Assembly (NCBI RefSeq): GCF_048269205.1
Contig: NZ_JBLXJC010000002.1
Location: 186,001 to 250,000 of the forward strand
Source of the DNA: Emcibacter sp048269205
GTDB taxonomy: Bacteria > Pseudomonadota > Alphaproteobacteria > Sphingomonadales > Emcibacteraceae
DNA: 64,000 nt
Direction of reading: 5' to 3'
Shown here: one piece after another, positions 1 through 8,307 of the stretch
How the letters are laid out: the number at the start of each line of letters is the position of its first letter
Position numbering within the stretch: the stretch's first letter is position 1
The notes under the pieces: generated by a model
What the model saw: the letters and a program-made list of their open reading frames with translations, nothing else
The model's database searches: none
What the model was told of the DNA's origin: nothing
Position numbers and translations under genes: made by a program

Positions 1-475
1 CGTCTGTCAGCACTTCCTGGCAGCTCTTGCGCGTATGCGCAGAATAAAGCCTCAACTTGAGATGATCTTCCTCGGTCATCCGCAGGGTCATCGCAATGCG
101 CTTTGCCGTTCCGGCTTTCTTCTTAGTGGCTTTTTTTGTTGTCTTCTTCGCGGCCTTTTTCGGGGCCTTTGTGACAACGGCGTCAGTTTTCTCACGACGC
201 CCGAAAAACTTTTCTGCAGCGGCAGGAGCCGGCCGTTCATCAGTCGGCACTGTTCTTCCGCCCTGAAGTTCGGATAGTTTCCTTACGGATTCGATAGAGT
301 TCTCAAGGGCTTTATTGCTTGCAATTGCAGTCCGGTTTTCCTCGGCGGTACCACCCTCGTCCACACGTTCGAACCTGTTAATTGCCGGCATCGCAAACTT
401 TGGCGCTGCCGGACTGGGAACTGCCTGCCCCTTTCGCGCAAGAAGCGCGCCTGTGAGTCTTGCTTCCTTTTTCAT
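1..475 (-). CDS. Ribbon-helix-helix-type partner of ParA (C-terminus off window)
   Basis: I translated this leftward frame by hand; it begins MKKEARLTGALLARKG and is still open at base 1. The first ~100 residues are Ala/Pro-rich, followed by a lysine/alanine-rich tract (KKAAKKTTKKATKKK) at about residues 105-120. A segment resembling a ribbon-helix-helix or CopG-like DNA-binding domain follows (RIAMTLRMTEEDHLKLRL). It starts 19 nt after the parA stop with a GGGGAAG ribosome site, so the two form one operon. Small ParA ATPases often pair with a RHH DNA-binding adaptor instead of ParB, and this is the likely role. The domain call rests on pattern only because the C-terminus is missing. Confidence 0.7.
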   Translation of the reverse strand, partial: MKKEARLTGALLARKGQAVPSPAAPKFAMPAINRFERVDEGGTAEENRTAIASNKALENSIESVRKLSELQGGRTVPTDERPAPAAAEKFFGRREKTDAVVTKAPKKAAKKTTKKATKKKAGTAKRIAMTLRMTEEDHLKLRLYSAHTRKSCQEVLTD

Positions 476-494
476 CGTTTCTTCCCCACTCTTT

Positions 495-1205
495 TTATGC
501 CTGAACCTGCCGGCGGCCAAATCCGTGGGATTGGGCCGGGGCACGTCTCTGGGCTGCATTATTCTGGAATACGGTACGACGGAAATTCTTTTCAAGACGA
601 TCGTTGATATAGTCCCAGAGATCAGCAATTTCCTTGGCTGATTTTGAGTCCGGATTTACTTCCATGACGGTACGCCCGTCAATCATGCTGGAGGCATAGT
701 CCGTCCTCTGGTGCAGCGTCACAGGTGCAACAGTGCCATGTTGTGACAGGGCAATGGCCGCGTCACTTGTGATTCTCGCGCGGGCAGAAGCGCCGTTGAC
801 CACGAACATAAACGGTTTGTCTGTCCTGTCAGCAAGTTCCACGGTTCCGCCGGCGGCCCGCAGGTCATGGGGGCTGGGTCGTGTCGGAATAACAATAAGG
901 TCAGAAACAGCAATCACGCTCTGGATCGCCAGAGTAATAGCCGGCGGGGTATCAATGATTGCCAGCTTGAAGCCTTGTGAGCGTAGCTCGTCCAGATCCG
1001 TAATCAGTCTTGATACATTGGTCTGGGCAAAGGCCGGTGTCGGTGCCTCGCGCTCGTTCCACCATTCGGTAAGGCTTCCCTGCGGGTCGGTATCCACCAG
1101 AACCACAGGTCCCTCGCCAGCCAGCTCGGCCTGGACGGCAACATGGCCGCTCAGCGTGGTTTTACCCGATCCGCCTTTCTGTGATGTAAATGCCAAAACT
1201 CGCAT
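495..1205 (-). CDS. ParA/MinD-type partition ATPase
   Basis: A 236-aa ATPase of the ParA/Soj group. The deviant Walker A (QKGGSGKTT) lies at residues 9-17 and the switch/Walker B regions are VDTDPQGS and IIDTPPA. There is no N-terminal helix-turn-helix, so it belongs to the short type that relies on a partner protein for DNA contact. The gene downstream encodes such a partner candidate. ParA proteins act as nucleoid-bound ATPases that position DNA, chemoreceptors or other cargo. Nothing in the window identifies the cargo; no parS-like array, replication gene or parB was seen. It could be an orphan positioning ATPase rather than a chromosome partition protein. Confidence 0.9.
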   Translation of the reverse strand: MRVLAFTSQKGGSGKTTLSGHVAVQAELAGEGPVVLVDTDPQGSLTEWWNEREAPTPAFAQTNVSRLITDLDELRSQGFKLAIIDTPPAITLAIQSVIAVSDLIVIPTRPSPHDLRAAGGTVELADRTDKPFMFVVNGASARARITSDAAIALSQHGTVAPVTLHQRTDYASSMIDGRTVMEVNPDSKSAKEIADLWDYINDRLEKNFRRTVFQNNAAQRRAPAQSHGFGRRQVQA

Positions 1206-1437
1206 AATTGTTCCAACCTTGTTTGATGTTTATAATTGCTGCTATAGTGCAAAATCCCTGTGGGAAAATTAATTTTTCTATACCCGTACAGTTAATCATT
1301 TTGCCTGTCAGGTATTAATAAATAGTAAAGTGAATGGCAAAATTTTAACTACTAACTATTTATAAATACAGGGAAATTACATTGTTTTTTATGTATTAGA
1401 CTTCCACTATGGGGGCTTGGGTAACAAGTTAACGAGA
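1206..1437. promoter_or_regulatory. AT-rich divergent control region of parA
   Basis: This non-coding stretch separates parA (leftward) from the Sel1/SPOR gene (rightward). It holds a perfect 12-bp palindrome, TATTTATAAATA (1357-1368). An imperfect inverted partner lies upstream at 1313-1331 (TATTAATAAATAGTAAAGT). An autoregulatory operator for the RHH/ParA pair would fit, but that is inference. No clear terminator or RNA gene is visible. Confidence 0.4.
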
Positions 1438-2463
1438 ATGAAAAAAACAGTCATCATTTTGCCATTTCTTCTGGCGGCACAGATTAATCCCAATATTACA
1501 GTTGCCTCCGCTACCGTCTCCGATGGTGTCGCTGCCTACGAAGCCGGTGACTATGTTCGTGCCCGAGAGGAATGGCTCCCCTACGCCGCCCTTGGAAATC
1601 CCAATGCGCTTTATAATCTGGGGCAGCTCTACCGGATGGGACGCGGGATCGAACAGAATTACAAGAAAGCGGAAGAATACTATCTGAGAGCGGCGGAAAA
1701 AGGTCATGTTGGTGCCCAGCGTAATCTGGGAACCCTGCATTATTTTGGTCGGCTGGGACAGATTGACATGGAGCAGGCTTATAAATGGCTGTACCGTGCG
1801 GCAGGTAACGGCGATGCCCGATCCCAGTATATTGTTGGCACCATGTATTACAACGGACAGCATGTGGCCCGGAATACAACGGAGGCCTATGCCTGGATTC
1901 ATTTGTCCGCCGAGCAGGGCATCCGCGACGCCCGCATGGCACAGGACAAACTTAAGACCCATCTGGACTCCCGTATCATTCAGGCGGCCCTGGCCAGGGC
2001 CCCGGGCCTTGTCGGATCATACAGGGTGGCTGATGACAGGGACCTGATGGTTGACGGCCAGAGTGAGCAGGACAATGAAGAGACCGCCGCACTTGCTCTG
2101 CCGGCAGAGGAAAAAGCCGCAACAGCCGTTGCCGAAAAGACCGAAACCCTCACAAGCACGCTGCCCGCCGAAAGTTCGGCGCAGCCTGACATCATGGCGT
2201 CTGACAATTTCCGTGTCCAGGTGGGCTCTTTCAGGTCCGGAGAAGAAGCGGACAGAACTCTTGCCCGCCTGAAGGAAAAACACGCGGACCTGATCGGCGA
2301 TCACGAAGCAGTTGTTCAGATTGTCGATATCAAGGACAGGGGTATTTTCTACCGGCTGCAGCTAAGGCCCTTTGAGAGCAGGGAAACCGCTAATGACCTC
2401 TGCGCGCGACTAAAGGAAAATGGCATCGACTGTTATTCCCTGAAAACGCCGCCTCAGTCCTAA
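1438..2463 (+). CDS. Exported Sel1-repeat and SPOR-domain protein
   Basis: The preferred start is the ATG at 1438, giving 341 aa. An in-frame TTG at 1417 would add a non-signal extension before the leader MKKTVIILPFLLAAQ. After the signal peptide, TPR-like Sel1 repeats occupy about residues 40-150 (for example GNPNALYNLGQLYRMGRG and GDARSQYIVGTMYYNG). A low-complexity Ala/Glu linker follows, then a C-terminal SPOR domain (about 255-335, NFRVQVGSFRSGEEAD). SPOR domains bind denuded septal peptidoglycan, so a periplasmic cell-envelope or division-site role is likely. Its 3' end overlaps the convergent pabBC gene by 4 nt. Confidence 0.88.
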   Translation: MKKTVIILPFLLAAQINPNITVASATVSDGVAAYEAGDYVRAREEWLPYAALGNPNALYNLGQLYRMGRGIEQNYKKAEEYYLRAAEKGHVGAQRNLGTLHYFGRLGQIDMEQAYKWLYRAAGNGDARSQYIVGTMYYNGQHVARNTTEAYAWIHLSAEQGIRDARMAQDKLKTHLDSRIIQAALARAPGLVGSYRVADDRDLMVDGQSEQDNEETAALALPAEEKAATAVAEKTETLTSTLPAESSAQPDIMASDNFRVQVGSFRSGEEADRTLARLKEKHADLIGDHEAVVQIVDIKDRGIFYRLQLRPFESRETANDLCARLKENGIDCYSLKTPPQS

Positions 2464-4286
2464 GCTGCCTCATTCAGCTCAACCGGAACCAACCCGCGGA
2501 CCGAATTACCCACAAAGATCTTTTCGGCCCGCCGTAGATCTTCGGGCACAAGAACCCTTTCCTCGACCCTGCCCTCTTCCAGCAGATGACGCCTAAGGGT
2601 ACCGGCCAGAAGACCGGCGGAGACCGGCGGGGTATAGAGCTTGCCCTCCAGCTGCACAAACAGATTAGTGAAACTGCCCTCAGTAAGCTCGCCCCGTTCG
2701 TTTTGGAAAAGAACCTCGAAACAGCCCCTGTCACGGCGCACCCGGGCAAGTTCCGTATCATAAAGGTCCCGGGCCGTTGTTTTGTGATAGAGCAGGCTGT
2801 TCCCGCTGTCCGCCATCTGGCCCGAAAGGCAGACATGCAGCCGTTCATCGGATTGCATGGGAGCCGTTTTTTCACAAGCAACCGACCATTGCCCCCCGGA
2901 GGATAACAACAGCCTGACGCGCCAGGGGTGCCTGTCATCCAGATAGTCTGCAGTCTGTTCCAAATCACCCGTGATAGCCTCGCGGTCACAGGGAAAACTG
3001 AAATAGGCGGCCGATTTTTCCAATCTGTCCATATGCAGGGCCAACAGGTGAAATCCTTCATCTTTTGTCCACATCATGGTCTCCAGAAGGTCGAAGTCTT
3101 CCTGCTTTCGGGTCAGGAAGCTTGCCTTGAGCAGGCATTCCTCATACTCGGCCCCCGCCTCGGAATCCGCCACAATACCACCGCCGATCCCCAGCTGCCC
3201 CCGCCCCTGTTGGTCAAGGATAATGGTTCTGATCGGTACATTGAAACAAAGGTCTTTATCCGAGGTGATATACCCGATGGCACCGGTATAGATACCGCGC
3301 GGCCCGCGTTCCAGTTCATGAATGATCTCCATGGCCCTGATTTTCGGTGCACCGGTGACCGATCCGCAGGGGAACATGGCTTTCAATAAATCCGTTACCC
3401 TGACATCGTCCCCAAGACGCGCCTCGACGGTCGAGGTCATCTGCAACAGGGTGCGGTATTTTTCCACGTCGAAAAGGCTGTTCACTTTGACCGACCCGGG
3501 TTCGGCCAGACGAGACAGATCATTTCTGATCAGATCAACGATCATCAGATTTTCAGCCCGGCTCTTTTCGTCATTCTGCAGGAAGTGCGCAAGTTCACTG
3601 TCTTCCTCCAGCGTATGCCCGCGACGGATCGTTCCTTTCATGGGTCTGGCCAGCAGCCGGTTTTCCCGTTTCTCCAGAAACAGTTCCGGACTGAAGGACA
3701 GAACGTCATACTCCCCTGCTTCGATAAAGGCCCCGTAGGATACAGGCTGTGCCCTGCGCAGTCTGGCATAAAGGGATCTGCTGGAACCTGAATAGTCGAA
3801 AAGCGCCTTCAGGGTATAGTTCACCTGATAGACATCCCCGGCCCGCAGATAGTCATGAATACGGGCAATATCCTGAAGATATTCGTCGCGGGAAATATTG
3901 AGGTGCAGATTTTCCACTTCCCCTTTACCCGCCACATCCTGCCAGATCTCGTCGGCGTCCGAAGAGGAAACCGTTCTGCGACCGGCATATACCCCCATAC
4001 AGAGAAGGGGTACCTCCAATGCTTTCGGTAGCAGGGGCAGAAGGCGTTCTTCCAGGGCCAGCCCGGTTTCATAACTGATAAAACCGGCCAGATGTTTTCC
4101 CGCCGCCAGCGCCTCTTCCATACTGTCAAAAGCTGACGCAAGTTCATCTGGCGTACGGGCAACAATTAATCTTTCCGGTTTTTCGTAGGCATAGGAAATC
4201 CGGCCACCGGTCCGTTCCAGACTATCGTCAAGAAAGACACTGAACTTGCTGTTTTTCTCTTTTGGCGGTTTTCCCGGCATCGACAC
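2460..4286 (-). CDS. pabBC: Fused aminodeoxychorismate synthase component I / aminodeoxychorismate lyase
   Basis: A 608-aa bifunctional protein for 4-aminobenzoate (folate) synthesis. Residues ~1-380 form the chorismate-binding PabB half, with GDVYQVNYT, ARPMKGTIRRG and GSVTGAPKIRAMEII. Residues ~390-600 form the PLP-dependent PabC lyase half (HLLALHMDRLEKSA, ELTEGSFTNLF). The fusion is known in many proteobacteria. The PabA glutaminase is not in the window, so ammonia must come from a PabA or TrpG-type subunit encoded elsewhere. It is monocistronic, with a convergent neighbour on its 3' side. Confidence 0.93.
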   Translation of the reverse strand: MSMPGKPPKEKNSKFSVFLDDSLERTGGRISYAYEKPERLIVARTPDELASAFDSMEEALAAGKHLAGFISYETGLALEERLLPLLPKALEVPLLCMGVYAGRRTVSSSDADEIWQDVAGKGEVENLHLNISRDEYLQDIARIHDYLRAGDVYQVNYTLKALFDYSGSSRSLYARLRRAQPVSYGAFIEAGEYDVLSFSPELFLEKRENRLLARPMKGTIRRGHTLEEDSELAHFLQNDEKSRAENLMIVDLIRNDLSRLAEPGSVKVNSLFDVEKYRTLLQMTSTVEARLGDDVRVTDLLKAMFPCGSVTGAPKIRAMEIIHELERGPRGIYTGAIGYITSDKDLCFNVPIRTIILDQQGRGQLGIGGGIVADSEAGAEYEECLLKASFLTRKQEDFDLLETMMWTKDEGFHLLALHMDRLEKSAAYFSFPCDREAITGDLEQTADYLDDRHPWRVRLLLSSGGQWSVACEKTAPMQSDERLHVCLSGQMADSGNSLLYHKTTARDLYDTELARVRRDRGCFEVLFQNERGELTEGSFTNLFVQLEGKLYTPPVSAGLLAGTLRRHLLEEGRVEERVLVPEDLRRAEKIFVGNSVRGLVPVELNEAA

Positions 4287-4574
4287 CAGATCCTGGTTTT
4301 CCAGTCATATTATTGAATTGCTGCGTTCGGCAATAAGTCATAGGTGATCTTTGCAGCAACAACAATAACCAATTCCGCAGACCGGGAAAAACCAGAGAAA
4401 AAATATTTCCGCCGGAACGCCCGCAATCCCGGCTTTACAGCCTAGGATTGTTTGAAACGGTGACTATTTAGTGGCATATGCACAGGACATATGCTATGTG
4501 GTCGAACACAAAATATGCGCATGAAGCATAGATAAATTTTGAATGACTAATAAGGCTCTGAGGGATCTAGTATA
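4287..4574. promoter_or_regulatory. Divergent region between pabBC and the GntR regulator, with CATATGC repeats
   Basis: A 288-nt gene-free stretch. CATATGC occurs twice, 13 bp apart (4475-4481 and 4488-4494); the first copy sits in the palindrome GCATATGC. A further palindrome, ATGCGCAT, is at 4515-4522. They lie ~60-100 nt upstream of the GntR start, a reasonable place for autoregulatory operators, but the assignment is speculative. No small ORF with a convincing ribosome site was seen. Confidence 0.35.
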
Positions 4575-5198
4575 GTGTCAAAGAATATGTTCGAGACGTC
4601 CGGGAAATCTTCCCGGGTAGAGAAAATTGCCCATGAAATTGTTCAGGGAATCCATAACGGCAGCCTGGTTCCGGGCCAGCGCCTGGTCGAAGCCGTACTC
4701 ACCGCTGAACTGAATACCAGCCGGGGTCCCCTGAGGGAAGCCCTGCGCCTGCTTTCCGCAGCAGGGCTCGTGGAACTCGTCCCGAACCGGGGTGCCGTTA
4801 TCCGCAAGATGAGCCGCGAGGAAATAATCCATCGTCTGCAACTTGTAGATGTTATGGGTGCCATGGCAATTCGCGAATATGTACCTTCTTCCATTGAAAG
4901 AAAGAAACTTATTCCCCTGATTGATGAAAAAGTTTCCGGCGGGGAAGCCGTTCTCCAGTCGATTATGAATTTCTACAGTCAGCTTGCCGAAAGCGGGAAC
5001 AATACCGCTCTGGCAGAAATGTTGGCACGTTTGAATATCTGCCATTTTTCAAGGCACGTCATGCATGTACTGAAACTGGACGCGGCTGATTTCTGGGAAG
5101 ATTTCCGGGATGCCGGCCTCTCCCTCCTTGACGGCAACCGGGATGACGCCCTGCAGAAACATTCTGCCTGGGTCAACAAGGTGATCTCCTACGCCTGA
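4575..5198 (+). CDS. GntR/FadR-family transcriptional regulator
   Basis: 207 aa. The GTG start at 4575 gives MSKNMFETS; the ATG at 4587 is an alternative. The N-terminal winged helix is clear (residues ~15-80), with the GntR signature SRGPLREALRLLSAAGLVE and the wing VPNRGAVI. The remaining ~125 residues correspond to the all-helical FCD ligand domain but are short and weakly conserved, lacking an obvious set of metal-binding histidines. The effector cannot be predicted. It stands alone between divergent pabBC and the downstream uppP gene, so its target is not obvious from context. Confidence 0.88.
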   Translation: MSKNMFETSGKSSRVEKIAHEIVQGIHNGSLVPGQRLVEAVLTAELNTSRGPLREALRLLSAAGLVELVPNRGAVIRKMSREEIIHRLQLVDVMGAMAIREYVPSSIERKKLIPLIDEKVSGGEAVLQSIMNFYSQLAESGNNTALAEMLARLNICHFSRHVMHVLKLDAADFWEDFRDAGLSLLDGNRDDALQKHSAWVNKVISYA

Positions 5199-5332
5199 CA
5201 ATTCCACTTGTCCGCACTGAAGAAATGATTTTCCTGTTGCCTGCCCCCTGCTCCCGACCTAAAGTTGGGCCGTTCGGCGGCAAGGCAACGGGTGCCTGTT
5301 CCAGCCCGTAACAACGAAACAGGGGAAAACAG

Positions 5333-6142
5333 TTGTCACTTCTTCAGATCGTCGTCCTTGCCATTGTCCAGGGTATAACCGAATTCCTGCCCATCAGTTC
5401 CTCCGGTCACCTGATCCTTGTCCCGCAACTGACAGACTGGCCCGACCAGGGGCTGATGATGGATGTGGGGGTTCATGTGGGTACACTCGCCGCTGTAATG
5501 ATCTATTTCCGCAAGGATGTGGGGGCCCTGTTTCATGCCTTCTGGCAGATGCTTACCTTAAGTAAGAGCCACAGGCCCCATGAGCGGAAGCTGTTCCTGG
5601 CTCTGATCCTGGCCACCATTCCGGTTGTGGTTTTCGGCGGCCTGGTGTCCATTTTCGATCTCAACGACCTGTGGCGTACAGTCGAAGTCATTGGCTGGAC
5701 CAGCATCATTTTCGGTATCCTGCTTTATGTACTGGACATGCGCTCACCGGTCACAAAAACCATACTTGAGCTGAGATACGGCCATGCCCTGATCATGGGC
5801 CTGGCCCAGGTGCTGGCCCTGATCCCGGGCACCAGCCGCTCCGGCATCACCATGACCGCCGCCCGCGGCCTCGGCTTCAGCCGCACCGAAGCCGCACGTT
5901 TCTCCATGCTGATGTCTATTCCGACCATTCTCGCCGCAGGAACCCTGCAAGGCCTGAAACTGGTGGAAAGCGGCGACTTTGTTCTGGGGCAGGATATATT
6001 GCTTGGCGCCGCGCTATCGTTTATTGCCGCCCTGCTGGCCATCGCCGGACTGATGAAATGGCTGGAAAAGGCCAGCATGACCCCTTTTGTCATTTACCGG
6101 GTGCTGCTGGGCATCGGCTTGCTTGTTTGGGCCTATAGCTGA
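5333..6142 (+). CDS. uppP: Undecaprenyl-diphosphatase (UppP/BacA)
   Basis: 269 aa, the normal family length. The enzyme dephosphorylates undecaprenyl pyrophosphate to recycle the lipid carrier of peptidoglycan and O-antigen synthesis. The start is TTG at 5333, preceded by AGGGG at 5321-5325 with good spacing. Family signatures are the N-terminal TEFLPISSSGHLIL and the second catalytic motif IPGTSRSGITM. About seven or eight hydrophobic segments span the inner membrane. It appears monocistronic. Confidence 0.96.
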   Translation: MSLLQIVVLAIVQGITEFLPISSSGHLILVPQLTDWPDQGLMMDVGVHVGTLAAVMIYFRKDVGALFHAFWQMLTLSKSHRPHERKLFLALILATIPVVVFGGLVSIFDLNDLWRTVEVIGWTSIIFGILLYVLDMRSPVTKTILELRYGHALIMGLAQVLALIPGTSRSGITMTAARGLGFSRTEAARFSMLMSIPTILAAGTLQGLKLVESGDFVLGQDILLGAALSFIAALLAIAGLMKWLEKASMTPFVIYRVLLGIGLLVWAYS

Positions 6143-6217
6143 CCCGCAGGAAATCAAAAACTGTCACCGGCGTTTCATATTTAGCGGTACAATATCCCGA
6201 ACAAGAAAGGGGATATA

Positions 6218-7090
6218 ATGCGTATTCTGTTGACGGTAGTTTTCTGGATCCTGTTGATAACGCCGGCACATGCCTGGCGGGAAGATGGTCATCGCCTGGT
6301 CTGTCGGCTGGCATATGACCTGCTTGACGACACGGCCAAAGGCGAAGTCGACAGGATGGTTGACGAACTGCCGGTCAATCACAAGCTCTCCCTCAATCTT
6401 TATGAACAGAAACCGGCCGGCAGCAGCATCACTTTCGCCAACAGCTGCAACTGGCCCGACGCGGTTAAAAACTGGCCGGAATATGCCCGGCTCCGCTCCT
6501 GGCACTATGTCAATGTGGCGCGGAACGAAAAAACGGTCAGCATGAAGAACTGCCCCGACAGCGGTTGTCTCCTGTCCGCCATCGATCATCATACGAAAAT
6601 CCTGAAAACCTCCACAGACTCCTGGGAACGGCTTCAGGCCCTGATGTTCCTCGCCCACTGGATCGGCGATTTGCACCAGCCCCTGCATGCGGGCTTTGCT
6701 GACGACCGGGGCGGCAATGACGTCATGGTCTACGGTTATGGCTATGACTGCCAGAACATGCATATGGTCTGGGACCATTGCCTGATCACCTATATCAATT
6801 ATGACGAGGACCGCGAGTACCGGAAGCTGAAAGAAAACCTGCCCCGGGACAAGTTCCCCGAATGGCTCAAGGGAGACAGGCTTGACTGGATCAACGAGAC
6901 CATCTCCATCGCCCAGTCACCGGAAACACTCTATTGCCTTGGCAACGGTGAAACCTGTGACAAACCGGAACAGCCCGTCGAGATCAGTGCCGAATATCAC
7001 AAAAGGTCACAGCAGATCGCCAACCTGCGCATGCAGATGGCCGCAGTCCGCCTCGCCCATATGCTGAACGGCCTTCTGGGCGGCAAATAA
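6218..7090 (+). CDS. Secreted S1/P1-type nuclease
   Basis: 290 aa with a signal peptide (MRILLTVVFWILLITPAHA) cleaved just before Trp20, which is the N-terminal zinc ligand of mature S1/P1 nucleases. Other expected zinc ligands are His25 (WREDGHRL), the Asp of NWPDAV, the His of WHYVNV, the HWIGDLHQPLH stretch and the HxxxD of NMHMVWDHC. These are three-zinc enzymes that degrade single-stranded DNA/RNA and 3'-nucleotides. The ribosome site GAAAGGGG is at ideal distance. Likely periplasmic or extracellular, for nucleic acid scavenging. Confidence 0.93.
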   Translation: MRILLTVVFWILLITPAHAWREDGHRLVCRLAYDLLDDTAKGEVDRMVDELPVNHKLSLNLYEQKPAGSSITFANSCNWPDAVKNWPEYARLRSWHYVNVARNEKTVSMKNCPDSGCLLSAIDHHTKILKTSTDSWERLQALMFLAHWIGDLHQPLHAGFADDRGGNDVMVYGYGYDCQNMHMVWDHCLITYINYDEDREYRKLKENLPRDKFPEWLKGDRLDWINETISIAQSPETLYCLGNGETCDKPEQPVEISAEYHKRSQQIANLRMQMAAVRLAHMLNGLLGGK

Positions 7091-7164
7091 CCTCTCTTTC
7101 CCCTCCGGCGACAGCTGTGTTATCCTCTGGGAAAACAAAGGCATAAAATCAGGGGATACCGAGT

Positions 7165-8307
7165 ATGAAAGATTTTACCCGCCGCTCCTTCGGCTCACTT
7201 CTGGCAGGAGGGATATTGGCGTCCGGCCTGCCCAATTTCGCCAGTGCCGAAACATCTTCTGCAACGCCACCGCTGATTATTGACGCCCTGGGCGGCATAG
7301 ACGACGCGAACCGCTATATGTCGGATGACCCCTTTGCCTCCCGCAGCCTGACCCTGTCCGCGCGCGGTATTGAGGATGCGCTCAGTTCCGGGCTCAATGC
7401 CGTCAATGTGACCCTGGGGTATGTGGCCGGGGACAAGGACCCGTTTGAACACACCATCCGGGACATTGCCCAGTGGGACGCCGCCATCCGCCAGCACAGC
7501 GATAAGCTTCTGAAGGTCTTCACCGCCTCCGATATCGAGTTAGCCCGGAAAAGCGGGCGCATCGGTATCATCTTCGGGTTCCAGAATGCCGCCCAGGTCG
7601 GGGATAATCCGGACCGGGTTGATATTTTTGGCGATCTCGGCGTCAAAATCATCCAGCTCACCTATAACAACAAAAACCAGATCGGCTGTGGTGCAGTGGT
7701 ACAAACTGATACAGGCCTTAGTGACTTCGGACGGGAGGTGATCGCCCGGCTCAACGAGAAGCAAATCCTGGTGGATGTCAGCCACGGCGGCCCCAAAACC
7801 ATCACCGATGCCATCAAACACTCCAAAACCCCCATCACCATCAGCCACACCGGCTGCCGGGCGCTGGCGGATCTGCCCCGCAATGTGGATGACAAGACGC
7901 TCAGGATGCTGGCCGACCGCGGCGGCGTCGCCGGGATTTATTTCATGCCCTTCCTGAACAAGGGCCCCCAACCCTATGCGGAAGCAGTGGTTCGCCATAT
8001 CGAACATGCGGTTAATGTGGCCGGCGAGGACCATGTGGGCATCGGCACCGACAATTCGGTTACCGGCATTGACGACATGCCCGCCTTCAAGGCAAAAATC
8101 CGCAAAGAGGTCGCGGAACGGGCAAAGCTTGGCGTCTCCGCCCCGGGCGAAAGCGGCGACATCGTACCCCTGATTCCCGACCTGCAGGGCCCGGACAAAT
8201 ACCGCAAGCTGATCCGGCTTCTGGAGCAGCGCGGCCATTCGACAGGCCGCATCGAGAAAATCATGGGCGGGAACTTTTACCGCCTGATGAAGGAAGTATG
8301 GGTATGA
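7165..8307 (+). CDS. Tat-exported M19 membrane-dipeptidase-like protein with altered metal site
   Basis: 380 aa. The leader TRRSFGSLLAGGILASG is a twin-arginine signal. The rest has the M19/renal dipeptidase fold signatures: VDVSH (His207), ISHTGCRAL (His228) and HVGIGTD (Asp296). Two canonical features look altered. Where family members have an HxD motif after the first strand, this protein reads IIDALGGIDDAN. Where they have the metal-bridging Glu (EGGHA-like), it reads FGFQNAAQ with Gln140. The active site may be mononuclear or the substrate atypical. The next gene, a secreted amidohydrolase, overlaps its 3' end by 10 nt, indicating one transcript. Confidence 0.85.
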   Translation: MKDFTRRSFGSLLAGGILASGLPNFASAETSSATPPLIIDALGGIDDANRYMSDDPFASRSLTLSARGIEDALSSGLNAVNVTLGYVAGDKDPFEHTIRDIAQWDAAIRQHSDKLLKVFTASDIELARKSGRIGIIFGFQNAAQVGDNPDRVDIFGDLGVKIIQLTYNNKNQIGCGAVVQTDTGLSDFGREVIARLNEKQILVDVSHGGPKTITDAIKHSKTPITISHTGCRALADLPRNVDDKTLRMLADRGGVAGIYFMPFLNKGPQPYAEAVVRHIEHAVNVAGEDHVGIGTDNSVTGIDDMPAFKAKIRKEVAERAKLGVSAPGESGDIVPLIPDLQGPDKYRKLIRLLEQRGHSTGRIEKIMGGNFYRLMKEVWV

